In this document: positions 14,761-22,203 of the stretch, piece after piece
Numbering within the stretch: position 1 is the stretch's first letter
How the letters are laid out: each line of letters begins with the position of its first letter
Assembly (NCBI RefSeq): GCF_001905655.1
Contig: NZ_JMHT01000073.1
Span: 1-64,000, forward strand
DNA from: Mycobacterium sp. ST-F2
GTDB lineage: Bacteria; Actinomycetota; Actinomycetes; Mycobacteriales; Mycobacteriaceae
Reading direction: 5' to 3'
Length of the DNA stretch: 64,000 nt
Notes under the pieces: model-generated
The model's input: the letters and a program-made list of their open reading frames with translations, nothing else
Told to the model about the DNA's origin: nothing
The model's database searches: none
Made by a program: the position numbers and the translations under genes

Positions 14761-15783
14761 ATGACCAGCGCCGAACGGATCGACGATCCCTTTGACGGTT
14801 CTATCCCGGAGACCGCCACGTACGCGGGCCCGGAATGGATGGGCAAGGCCAACTGGCATTCGGTCGCTGAGATGTACCTGCTCAAGGCCATGAAGCCGCT
14901 GCTGTTCCTGCTGACCAAGCTGATGCTGGCCATCAACAAGCGGTTTCCGCAGGCGCTGCTGAACCGCGCCTACGACGGTTCCGAGCGGGTCATGCACTGG
15001 ATGCCCGGCGTCAGCGGGTCGCGGACCGAGAAGGTCGAGCTGCCGAACTGTCCGGCGGAATGGGTCTGGAACGAGAAGACCCCGCCGGTCGACGGTCGCG
15101 TCATCATCTACTTCCACGGGTCGGCGTTCATCGCGCTCGGCATCAACAGCCACCGGCCGCTGGTCAGTCACATCGCCCGCGACAGCCGCGCCCGCGCGCT
15201 GAGCGTCGCCTACCGGTTGTGCCCGCGCAACCTCGTCGAGGACGCCGTCGAAGACGGCGTCGATGCCTACCGCCATGTGCTGGCGCAGGGCGTGAAGCCC
15301 GAGAACATCGTGCTGGCCGGTGACTCGGCGGGTGGCTTCATCGCGGCCATGACGGCCGTCGCGGTGCGCGACCTGGGTCTGACTCCGCCCGCCGGCTGCG
15401 TCCTGATCTCCGCGGCCACCGACAGCGACATGACGCCGAAGTATGAAGCAGCCGCCCGCATCCCCGATGCCACCTTCCCCATCGAATTCCTGCGGATGAT
15501 CAGTGAGGTCTTCCTGCTGCGCAACGGTGGCCGCGGCCCCATCCCGTCACCGGTCGACGCCGACCTGCGCGGCCTGGGCCCGTTCCTGCTGCAGGTGGGT
15601 TCGGAAGAGGCGCTGCGGCCGGACTCGGAGCTGCTGGCCGAGCGGCTGGCGGCAGCCGGCGTGCCGGTGCGGCTGCAGGTCTTCGACCGCGCAGTCCACG
15701 TCTTCCAGGCCTTCGCCTTCTCGAACCCCGACGCCCGTCGTGCCGTCGACGAGATCGCGACTTTCGTGAAGGACGTCGCCTAG
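14761..15783 (+). CDS. Alpha/beta hydrolase, hormone-sensitive-lipase-like carboxylesterase
   Basis: A 340-residue esterase of the HSL (LipH/Lip) group. The nucleophile motif GDSAGG is at 187-192 (Ser189), followed by an acid in the ALRPDSELL segment and a histidine in AVHVFQAF. The oxyanion motif, usually HGGG, reads HGSAF here (119-123), as in a subset of mycobacterial esterases. An amphipathic N-terminal region (residues 38-60) may contact membranes. AAGGAGG lies four bases before the ATG. It is divergent from the allantoin operon and followed by a long inverted repeat that probably ends its transcript. Its substrate is unknown; probably an acyl ester. Confidence 0.85.
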   Translation: MTSAERIDDPFDGSIPETATYAGPEWMGKANWHSVAEMYLLKAMKPLLFLLTKLMLAINKRFPQALLNRAYDGSERVMHWMPGVSGSRTEKVELPNCPAEWVWNEKTPPVDGRVIIYFHGSAFIALGINSHRPLVSHIARDSRARALSVAYRLCPRNLVEDAVEDGVDAYRHVLAQGVKPENIVLAGDSAGGFIAAMTAVAVRDLGLTPPAGCVLISAATDSDMTPKYEAAARIPDATFPIEFLRMISEVFLLRNGGRGPIPSPVDADLRGLGPFLLQVGSEEALRPDSELLAERLAAAGVPVRLQVFDRAVHVFQAFAFSNPDARRAVDEIATFVKDVA

Positions 15784-15789
15784 CTGAAC

Positions 15790-15846
15790 CGAGTGTTGGC
15801 TTGTGTTCGACGATCCACGAAATCGTCGAACACGAGCCAACATTCG
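15790..15846. repeat. Long inverted repeat B1 (GTTGGCTTGTG family)
   Basis: Arms of 25 bases (15790-15814 and 15822-15846, 23 of 25 paired) are separated by seven bases. The outer core GTTGGCTTGTG also occurs in the inverted repeat at 42754-42800. It lies seven bases after the stop of the carboxylesterase gene, so it may act as a terminator. Confidence 0.8.
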
Positions 15847-15901
15847 ACGCTGGGCAACACAGCCGGGAATGAACCGGCGTCGTGCGGCGGTTGCCTACTC
15901 C

Positions 15902-17005
15902 GTGACTGCCGCTCCCTTCCGCCTTTCCACCGACGCCGCACTGCTCAAGCCCGTTCAGGTCGGTGACACGCTGGCCACCAACCGTCTGTTCATGGCGCCG
16001 CTGACGCGGTCGCGGGCCGACGCCGACGGCACACCGTCGGACCTGGCGGCCGAGTATTACTCGCAGCGCGCCGCCGCCGGGATCATCATCTCCGAGGCCA
16101 CTGCCGTTTCGCGGAGTGCCAACGGCGCCTACATGAACACCCCCGGCATGTACACCGACGGGCACCAGGCCAAGTGGGCTGAGATCGCGCAGGCCGTGCA
16201 CGAGGCCGGCGGAAAGATGTTCGTGCAGTTGTGGCACGTCGGCCGCATGGGGCATTCGGAGATCAGCGGTGCCCAGCCGGTCGCGCCGTCGGCCATCGCC
16301 GCCGACATGGTCACCCACACACCCACGGGCAAGAAGCCTCTGGAAATCCCACGGGCGCTCGACATCGAGGAGATCCCCGGGATCGTCGCCGACTTCCGTG
16401 CCGCCGCGCGCCGCGCGGTCGACGCCGGGATGGACGGCGTGGAGATTCACGGCGCCAACGGTTACCTGTTGCACGAGTTCGCGTCCGACGTGGTCAACCA
16501 GCGCACCGACGCGTACGGCGGATCGCCGGAGAACCGGGCCCGACTGATCGCCGAGGTCGTCGAAGCCGTCGTGGCCGAGATCGGACCCGGTCGGGTCGGG
16601 CTGCGGATATCCCCCGGAAACTCCGCCGGCGACATGCGTGAGAACGACGCGTTCAGCGCATATGAGGCCCTGCTGAACCGGATCGATCCGCTCGGTATCG
16701 CATACCTGCATGTGCTCATCGACCCCACCGAGGCGCTGTTCGGGGCGATCCGCGCATTGTGGTCGGGCACCTTCGTGCTCAACACAGGCCGGGCGTCAGG
16801 TACCGATTTCTGCCAGCTGAACAGCTTCGTGGACCTGGGTGCCATCAGTGCCGCCGCGGTCGGGCGGTCCTTCCTGGCCAACCCCGACCTGGTCGACCGC
16901 CTGATCCTGGGGGCCGAGCTCAACGAACCCGACGTGGCGACGTTCTACGCGCCGGGTCCCGTCGGCTACACCGACTATCCGTTCCTCACCGAGGCCGTCG
17001 CTTAA
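15902..17005 (+). CDS. Old yellow enzyme family alkene reductase (NemA-like)
   Basis: A 367-residue FMN enzyme. It has LFMAPLTRSRAD near the N-terminus, QLWHVGRMGH, the segment HGANGYLLHEF carrying the active-site residues, then DAYGGSPENRAR and a C-terminal VGRSFLANPDLVDRL that binds the FMN phosphate. Such enzymes reduce activated C=C bonds of enones, maleimides and nitro compounds with NADPH. The GTG at 15902 gives the family's usual length; the frame extends upstream to 15803, but that part is the inverted repeat, and an ATG at 15869 is a further option. It is probably monocistronic. Confidence 0.85.
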   Translation: MTAAPFRLSTDAALLKPVQVGDTLATNRLFMAPLTRSRADADGTPSDLAAEYYSQRAAAGIIISEATAVSRSANGAYMNTPGMYTDGHQAKWAEIAQAVHEAGGKMFVQLWHVGRMGHSEISGAQPVAPSAIAADMVTHTPTGKKPLEIPRALDIEEIPGIVADFRAAARRAVDAGMDGVEIHGANGYLLHEFASDVVNQRTDAYGGSPENRARLIAEVVEAVVAEIGPGRVGLRISPGNSAGDMRENDAFSAYEALLNRIDPLGIAYLHVLIDPTEALFGAIRALWSGTFVLNTGRASGTDFCQLNSFVDLGAISAAAVGRSFLANPDLVDRLILGAELNEPDVATFYAPGPVGYTDYPFLTEAVA

Positions 17006-17017
17006 CGGCAGGCGCAC

Positions 17018-17083
17018 GGGCCACTTTTTGCGCAAGGGCCACTTATTGCACGTCAGGTCGCCGCGGACGTGCCGTAGGTGGCC
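17018..17083. repeat. Intergenic repeat: direct and inverted GGGCCACTT units
   Basis: Two direct copies of GGGCCACTT-N-TTGC begin at 17018 and 17036. The second pairs with an inverted copy: arms 17037-17054 and 17066-17083, perfect at both ends (GGCCAC/GTGGCC and GCACGTC/GACGTGC) and loose in the middle. It follows the alkene reductase stop and may act as a terminator or be a repetitive palindrome. Confidence 0.6.
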
Positions 17084-17104
17084 TTTTGTGTGCCTCTGGA
17101 CACT

Positions 17105-17126
17105 CTCCCAACCACCTGGTTGGGAG
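17105..17126. promoter_or_regulatory. Strong palindromic operator upstream of fadA
   Basis: Perfect ten-base arms CTCCCAACCA and TGGTTGGGAG are separated by two bases, about 87 bases ahead of the fadA start. This length and symmetry are typical of a TetR-family repressor site. The regulator is not encoded in the window as far as can be told. Confidence 0.65.
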
Positions 17127-17156
17127 GGCCTGTTACGCTTCCGGGCAGGGGACCGT

Positions 17157-17170
17157 CTACCCGCGGGTAG
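17157..17170. promoter_or_regulatory. 14-base perfect palindrome in the fadA leader
   Basis: CTACCCGCGGGTAG lies 43 bases before the fadA ATG, downstream of the longer operator at 17105-17126. It may be a second regulatory site or a small leader hairpin; no T-run follows, so it is not a terminator. Confidence 0.4.
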
Positions 17171-17212
17171 CCGCACCCACAACCCCATCTCAATAGGACC
17201 TGGAGCAAACAC

Positions 17213-18424
17213 ATGTCCGAAGAAGCCTTCATCTATGAGGCCATTCGCACGCCCCGTGGCAAGCAGCGCAACGGTGCACTGAACGAGGTCAAGCCGGTCA
17301 ACCTGATCGTCGGCCTGATCGACGAAATGCGTCGTCGCAACCCCGATCTGGACGAGAACCTGATCAGCGACGTCATCATGGGCGTCGTCTCGCCCGTCGG
17401 TGACCAGGGCGGCGACATCGCCCGCACCGCCGCTCTCGTGGCCAAGCTGCCCGAGACCACCGGTGGCTTCCAGCTCAACCGCTTCTGCGCCTCCGGCCTC
17501 GAGGCCGTGAACCTGGCCGCCCAGAAGGTCCGTTCCGGCTGGGACGACCTGGTGTACGCCGGTGGTGTCGAGTCCATGAGCCGCGTCCCGATGGGTTCGG
17601 ACGGCGGCGCGTGGGCCGGTGACCCCGAGACCAACTACCGCATCGGCTTCGTCCCGCAGGGCATCGGCGCCGACCTGATCGCCACCATCGAGGGCTTCTC
17701 GCGCGAGGACGTCGACGCCTACGCGGTGCGCTCGCAGGAGAAGGCCGCCGCGGCGTGGTCCGGCGGCTACTTCGCCAAGTCGGTCATCCCGGTCAAGGAC
17801 CAGAACGGCCTGACCATCCTGGACCACGACGAGCACATGCGTCCGGGCACCACCCTGGAGAGCCTGGGCAAGCTCAACTCCGCGTTCGCGGGCCTGGGCG
17901 CCATGGGCGGCTTCGACGACGTGGCGCTGCAGAAGTACCACTACGTCGAGAAGATCGACCACGTCCACCACGGCGGCAACAGCTCGGGCATCGTCGACGG
18001 TGCCGCGCTGGTGCTGATCGGTTCCGAGGCTGCCGGCAAGTCGCAGGGCCTGACCCCGCGTGCCCGCATCGTGGCCACCGCCACCAGCGGTGCCGACCCC
18101 GTCATCATGCTGACCGGCCCGACCCCGGCCACCAAGAAGGTGCTGGACCGCGCCGGCCTGACGGTCGATGACATCGACCTGTTCGAGATCAACGAGGCCT
18201 TCGCCTCGGTCGTCCTGAAGTTCCAGAAGGACCTGAACATCCCGGACGAGAAGCTGAACGTCAACGGTGGCGCCATCGCGATGGGCCACCCGCTGGGCGC
18301 CACCGGCGCCATGATCACCGGAACCATGGTCGACGAGCTCGAGCGCCGCGGCGCCAAGCGTGCCCTGATCACGCTGTGTATCGGCGGCGGCATGGGCGTG
18401 GCCACCATCATCGAGCGCGTCTAG
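17213..18424 (+). CDS. fadA: Acetyl-CoA acyltransferase (3-ketoacyl-CoA thiolase)
   Basis: A 403-residue thiolase, the same length as M. tuberculosis FadA (Rv0859). The acylated nucleophile is Cys92 in NRFCASGLEAVN; the second-site residues are His in GHPLGATGA and Cys in CIGGGMG near the C-terminus. It makes the last cut of beta-oxidation, releasing acetyl-CoA. It is the first gene of the fadA-fadB operon, 16 bases before fadB, which codes the alpha subunit of the trifunctional complex. Two palindromes in the upstream 110 bases imply regulated expression. Codon use is highly biased to C-ending codons, which suggests strong expression. Confidence 0.95.
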   Translation: MSEEAFIYEAIRTPRGKQRNGALNEVKPVNLIVGLIDEMRRRNPDLDENLISDVIMGVVSPVGDQGGDIARTAALVAKLPETTGGFQLNRFCASGLEAVNLAAQKVRSGWDDLVYAGGVESMSRVPMGSDGGAWAGDPETNYRIGFVPQGIGADLIATIEGFSREDVDAYAVRSQEKAAAAWSGGYFAKSVIPVKDQNGLTILDHDEHMRPGTTLESLGKLNSAFAGLGAMGGFDDVALQKYHYVEKIDHVHHGGNSSGIVDGAALVLIGSEAAGKSQGLTPRARIVATATSGADPVIMLTGPTPATKKVLDRAGLTVDDIDLFEINEAFASVVLKFQKDLNIPDEKLNVNGGAIAMGHPLGATGAMITGTMVDELERRGAKRALITLCIGGGMGVATIIERV

Positions 18425-18440
18425 GGAGAATTGAAAAACA

Positions 18441-20588
18441 ATGGCTGAGAAGACAATTCAGTGGGACAAGGATGCCGACGGCATCGTCACCCTGACCATG
18501 GACGACCCGACCGGTTCGGCCAACGTCATGAACGAGCACTACAAGGAGTCGATGCACTACGCGGTGCAGAGCCTCATCGCCGAGAAGGACTCCATCACCG
18601 GTGTCGTCATCACCAGCGCGAAGAAGACCTTCTTCGCCGGCGGTGACCTCAAGGGCATGATGCAGATCGGCCCGGACGACGCCGGCGAGGCGTTCGCCAT
18701 GGTCGAGGACATCAAGCGCGATCTGCGCGCCCTGGAGACCCTGGGCAAGCCCGTAGTGGCCGCCATCAACGGTGCCGCCCTCGGCGGTGGCCTGGAGATC
18801 GCCCTTGCGTGCCACCACCGCATCGCCGCCGACGTCCGCGGCAGCCAGATCGGCCTGCCCGAGGTCACCCTGGGCCTGCTGCCCGGCGGTGGCGGCGTCG
18901 CCCGTACCGTGCGCATGTTCGGTATCCAGAAGGCCTTCATGGAGGTCCTGAGCCAGGGCACCCGCTTCACCCCGGCCAAGGCGCAGGCCACCGGCCTGGT
19001 CGACGAGCTGGTCGACACCGTCGAGGAACTGGTCCCGGCCGCCAAGGCGTGGATCAAGGCCAACCCCGAGGCCCACACCCAGCCGTGGGACGTCAAGGGC
19101 TACAAGATGCCCGGCGGCACCCCGTCGAGCCCGGGCCTGGCCGGCATCCTGCCGTCGTTCCCGGCGCTGCTGAAGAAGCAGCTCAAGGGTGCCCCGATGC
19201 CCGCGCCGCGCGCCATCCTGGATGCCGCCGTCGAGGGTGCGCAGGTCGACTTCGACACCGCGTCGCGCATCGAGAGCCGCTACTTCACCACCCTGGTCAC
19301 CGGCCAGACGTCGAAGAACATGATTCAGGCGTTCTTCCTGGACCTGCAGGCCATCAACGGCGGTGCGTCGCGTCCGGCGGACATCCCCAAGCAGGACATC
19401 AAGAAGATCGGCGTGCTGGGCGCGGGCATGATGGGCGCCGGTATCGCCTACGTGTCGGCCAAGGCGGGCTACGAGGTCGTCCTCAAGGACGTCACGCAGG
19501 AAGCTGCCGACAAGGGCAAGAACTACTCCGAGAAGATCGAGGCCAAGGCCCTCGAGCGGGGCAAGACCACGCAGGAGCGCTCCGACGCGCTGCTGGCCCG
19601 CATCACGCCGACCGCTGACCCGGCCGACCTCAAGGGCGTCGACTTCGTCATCGAGGCCGTGTTCGAGAACCAGGAACTCAAGCACAAGGTGTTCCAGGAG
19701 ATCGAGGACATCGTCGAGCCCAACGCACTGCTCGGCTCGAACACCTCCACGCTGCCGATCACCGGTCTGGCGACCGGCGTGAAGCGCCAGGAGGACTTCA
19801 TCGGTATCCACTTCTTCTCGCCCGTCGACAAGATGCCGCTGGTGGAGATCATCAAGGGCGAGAAGACCTCCGACGAGGCGCTGGCCCGCGTGTTCGACTA
19901 CACCCTGGCCATCAAGAAGACCCCGATCGTCGTCAACGACAGCCGTGGCTTCTTCACCTCGCGCGTGATCGGCACCTTCGTCAACGAGGCGCTGGCCATG
20001 CTGGGCGAGGGCGTCGCGCCCGCGTCCATCGAGCAGGCCGGTTCGCAGGCCGGTTACCCGGCGGCGCCGCTGCAGCTCTCGGATGAGCTCAACCTCGAGC
20101 TCATGCACAAGATCGCCGTGGCCTCCAAGGAGGGCGTCGAGGCCGAGGGTGGCACCTACGTGGGGCACCCGGCCGAGGCTGTCGTCGAGAAGATGATCGA
20201 GCTCGGTCGCCCGTCGCGCCTCAAGGGTGCGGGCTTCTACGAATACGTCGACGGCAAGCGCACCCAGCTGTGGCCGGGCCTGAAGGACGCGTTCAACTCG
20301 GGTTCGACCGAACTGCCGCTGCAGGACATGATCGACCGCATGCTGTTCGCCGAGGCACTCGAGACCCAGAAGTGCATCGACGAGGGTGTGCTGACCTCGA
20401 CCGCTGACGCGAACATCGGCTCGATCATGGGTATCGGCTTCCCGCCGTACACCGGTGGTTCGGCGCAGTTCATCGTCGGCTACCAGGGCGAGCTGGGCGT
20501 CGGCAAGGAGGCCTTCGTGGCCCGCGCCAAGGAACTGGCCGCCAAGTACGGCGACCGCTTCCTGCCGCCGGCTTCGCTGGAGAGCTAG
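18441..20588 (+). CDS. fadB: Fatty acid oxidation complex alpha subunit: enoyl-CoA hydratase / 3-hydroxyacyl-CoA dehydrogenase
   Basis: A 715-residue multifunctional enzyme. Residues 1-290 are a crotonase domain, with the oxyanion glycines in FFAGGDLKGM and INGAALGGGLEIAL and glutamates in GLPEVTLGLLPGGGG. Residues 310-490 are the NAD-binding domain (GVLGAGMMGAGIAY), with IHFFSPVDKMPLVEI carrying the catalytic histidine. The C-terminus has the two helical dehydrogenase domains. It hydrates enoyl-CoA and oxidises the 3-hydroxyacyl-CoA, passing the product to FadA. It corresponds to Rv0860. An intrinsic terminator follows the stop. Confidence 0.95.
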   Translation: MAEKTIQWDKDADGIVTLTMDDPTGSANVMNEHYKESMHYAVQSLIAEKDSITGVVITSAKKTFFAGGDLKGMMQIGPDDAGEAFAMVEDIKRDLRALETLGKPVVAAINGAALGGGLEIALACHHRIAADVRGSQIGLPEVTLGLLPGGGGVARTVRMFGIQKAFMEVLSQGTRFTPAKAQATGLVDELVDTVEELVPAAKAWIKANPEAHTQPWDVKGYKMPGGTPSSPGLAGILPSFPALLKKQLKGAPMPAPRAILDAAVEGAQVDFDTASRIESRYFTTLVTGQTSKNMIQAFFLDLQAINGGASRPADIPKQDIKKIGVLGAGMMGAGIAYVSAKAGYEVVLKDVTQEAADKGKNYSEKIEAKALERGKTTQERSDALLARITPTADPADLKGVDFVIEAVFENQELKHKVFQEIEDIVEPNALLGSNTSTLPITGLATGVKRQEDFIGIHFFSPVDKMPLVEIIKGEKTSDEALARVFDYTLAIKKTPIVVNDSRGFFTSRVIGTFVNEALAMLGEGVAPASIEQAGSQAGYPAAPLQLSDELNLELMHKIAVASKEGVEAEGGTYVGHPAEAVVEKMIELGRPSRLKGAGFYEYVDGKRTQLWPGLKDAFNSGSTELPLQDMIDRMLFAEALETQKCIDEGVLTSTADANIGSIMGIGFPPYTGGSAQFIVGYQGELGVGKEAFVARAKELAAKYGDRFLPPASLES

Positions 20589-20610
20589 CCTCTAGCCACT
20601 GGTTGCGAGA

Positions 20611-20640
20611 CCCCCAAATCCCCAGGGATTTGGGGGTTTT
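20611..20640 (+). terminator. Intrinsic terminator of fadA-fadB
   Basis: An 11-base perfect stem (CCCCCAAATCC with GGATTTGGGGG, 20611-20621 and 20626-20636), a four-base loop and TTTT at 20637-20640, 22 bases after the fadB stop. It is one of few T-tailed terminators in the window. Confidence 0.88.
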
Positions 20641-20735
20641 CGCGTATCTGGCCGGGTTTCGTCGCCAATGTGCAGTCAGAGCGCGCCAACCGCGGATCTG
20701 GCGATCTGCGTGCACCCTCGGCGGGGCTCTGTGGG

Positions 20736-21182
20736 TCAGCGCGCGGGGTTCGAGTAGATCCGCGTAGGCGTGATCAGTACCGCAGCCCGGCCTTCTTCGC
20801 GCATGACGCGGTCGTAGGTGTCCCAGTCGTCGTGCGTCCCGCCGGCAGCCGTAAAGACGTTGCGCAACAACACCCTCAGGGTTTCGGCATCGGTGTCGTC
20901 CGGGCCGATGACTTCTGCCGTGCCCTCGACCGTCAGCCATTGCCAGCCCGCGTGCGCGACGACCGAGGTGCGCGGGTCAGCACGCAGATTGCGCAGCTTG
21001 CGGGTGGAGCCGATGGCGACGAGAGCGACGACCTCGTCGCCGGTCTGCGGATGCGGCATCACCCCGGCATTGACCACCGAGGACTGGATGCTCCCGTCAC
21101 CGCGCAGGGTGTTGAGCACAACGAGCCCGTGGTCTCGAGCCGACAGGTCAGAGAAGGCGGCGAGGTCAGTCACCGTCGCCAC
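20736..21182 (-). CDS. PPOX-class (split-barrel) flavin/F420-dependent oxidoreductase
   Basis: A 148-residue split beta-barrel protein of the pyridoxamine-phosphate-oxidase-like group. It shows GLVVLNTLRGDGSIQSSVVNAG, the phosphate-binding STRKLRNLRADPRTSVV and a closing TPTRIYSNPAR. Such small actinobacterial proteins reduce substrates with F420H2 or flavin. The GTG at 21182 is used; a second GTG at 21173 is also possible. It lies 10 bases after the dehydrogenase gene in the same direction, so it is the last gene of the IclR-dehydrogenase-PPOX operon. The substrate is unknown. Confidence 0.8.
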   Translation of the reverse strand: MATVTDLAAFSDLSARDHGLVVLNTLRGDGSIQSSVVNAGVMPHPQTGDEVVALVAIGSTRKLRNLRADPRTSVVAHAGWQWLTVEGTAEVIGPDDTDAETLRVLLRNVFTAAGGTHDDWDTYDRVMREEGRAAVLITPTRIYSNPAR

Positions 21183-21192
21183 GCTACGCCGC

Positions 21193-22203
21193 TCAGTCGA
21201 AGACGACGACGATCTTGTCGGCGGCGCCGGGCGTCGAGGCCGTCGCCAGGGCCTCATTGACCCGATCGAACGGGATGGTGTGGCTGACGATGCGCGCGTA
21301 CTTCTGCCAGTTGGCGACGAGATCGCTTGTAACGTCGAAGATTTCGTCGGGGTAGCCCAGGGATCCCAGGATGGTGATCTCATTGCTCATCAGGGACAGG
21401 AAGTCGACCGGGACGGGCGCTTTGTGCACGGCCACCACGCCGATGGTCGCGCCCCGCTTCGCCATGGTCACCGCGCTCTCGATGACGGCGGGGACGCCCG
21501 CGGCGTCGAGGTAGATGTCGGTGTCGGCCTTGCCGGGGAACATCGCCGCGCCCGTGCCGTGCAGCTCGACAAGTCGCGCGGCAAGGTTCTCCTCAGCGGA
21601 ATTGATGACGGCGTCGGCGCCGATCTCCAGTGCCGTCTCGAGTCGGGACGAGATGATGTCAGCGACGACGACATGTTGCACACCAAGGGATTTGAGCGCC
21701 AGGACCGCGCCGAGGCCGATGGGCCCGGCGCCGAAGATGAGCACCTTGTCAGTGGGCTTGGGGTGGCAGCGGTTGACGGCGTGCCGGGCGACGGCCATCG
21801 GCTCGTTGAGCGCGGCCACCTCGAACGGGATGTGGTCGGGGATGACCTCGAGATGTGTGCCGCGGACCGCGTCGGTGAGGAGCAGGTACTCGGCGAGGGC
21901 GCCGCGTCCGCCGCCGTTGCCGATGATGTCTCCAGGGGTGGCCATGGGGTCGACGACGACGTGGTCGCCGACGGCCAGGTCTGTCACCTCCGCGCCGACC
22001 GCGACGATCTCGCCGGCGGGTTCGTGCCCGAGCGGCATGCGGCCGTGGTGCGGCGGCAGCCCGCCGATGGCGATGTAGAGCGCGTCGCTGCCGCAGATAC
22101 CGCAGGCGCGAATCTTCACCAGCACGTCGTGCGGGCCGACCTCGGGTCGGTCCACCTCGATGACATCTGTTGTCCCAGTGCCGGTTACGACTGCTGCCTT
22201 CAT
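21193..22203 (-). CDS. Zinc-type medium-chain alcohol dehydrogenase, lacking the structural zinc lobe
   Basis: A 336-residue medium-chain dehydrogenase. The catalytic zinc ligands are recognisable: Cys in CGICGSD (about 34-40) and His-Glu in LGHEPAG (about 58-64). The NAD(P) site appears as GAGPIGLGAV. The four-cysteine structural zinc motif normally found after GDHVVV is absent; that region reads DPMATPGDIIGNGGG. The first codon overlaps the stop of the IclR gene as ATGA, so the two are translationally coupled. It probably oxidises an alcohol made or used by the divergent catabolic genes; the substrate is unknown. Confidence 0.85.
   Translation of the reverse strand: MKAAVVTGTGTTDVIEVDRPEVGPHDVLVKIRACGICGSDALYIAIGGLPPHHGRMPLGHEPAGEIVAVGAEVTDLAVGDHVVVDPMATPGDIIGNGGGRGALAEYLLLTDAVRGTHLEVIPDHIPFEVAALNEPMAVARHAVNRCHPKPTDKVLIFGAGPIGLGAVLALKSLGVQHVVVADIISSRLETALEIGADAVINSAEENLAARLVELHGTGAAMFPGKADTDIYLDAAGVPAVIESAVTMAKRGATIGVVAVHKAPVPVDFLSLMSNEITILGSLGYPDEIFDVTSDLVANWQKYARIVSHTIPFDRVNEALATASTPGAADKIVVVFD

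Noticed and set aside
14656..15276. N-terminal extension of the DUF6986 frame on the minus strand
   Set aside because: It would overlap the carboxylesterase gene for 500 bases and lacks family similarity; the GTG at 14655 gives a sensible protein.
15803..15901. Extended N-terminus of the alkene reductase
   Set aside because: This part is the B1 inverted repeat and its flank and adds basic, non-conserved residues.
18408..20168. 586-codon minus-strand frame opposite fadB
   Set aside because: Shadow of a highly C-biased gene; fadB domains are unambiguous on the plus strand.
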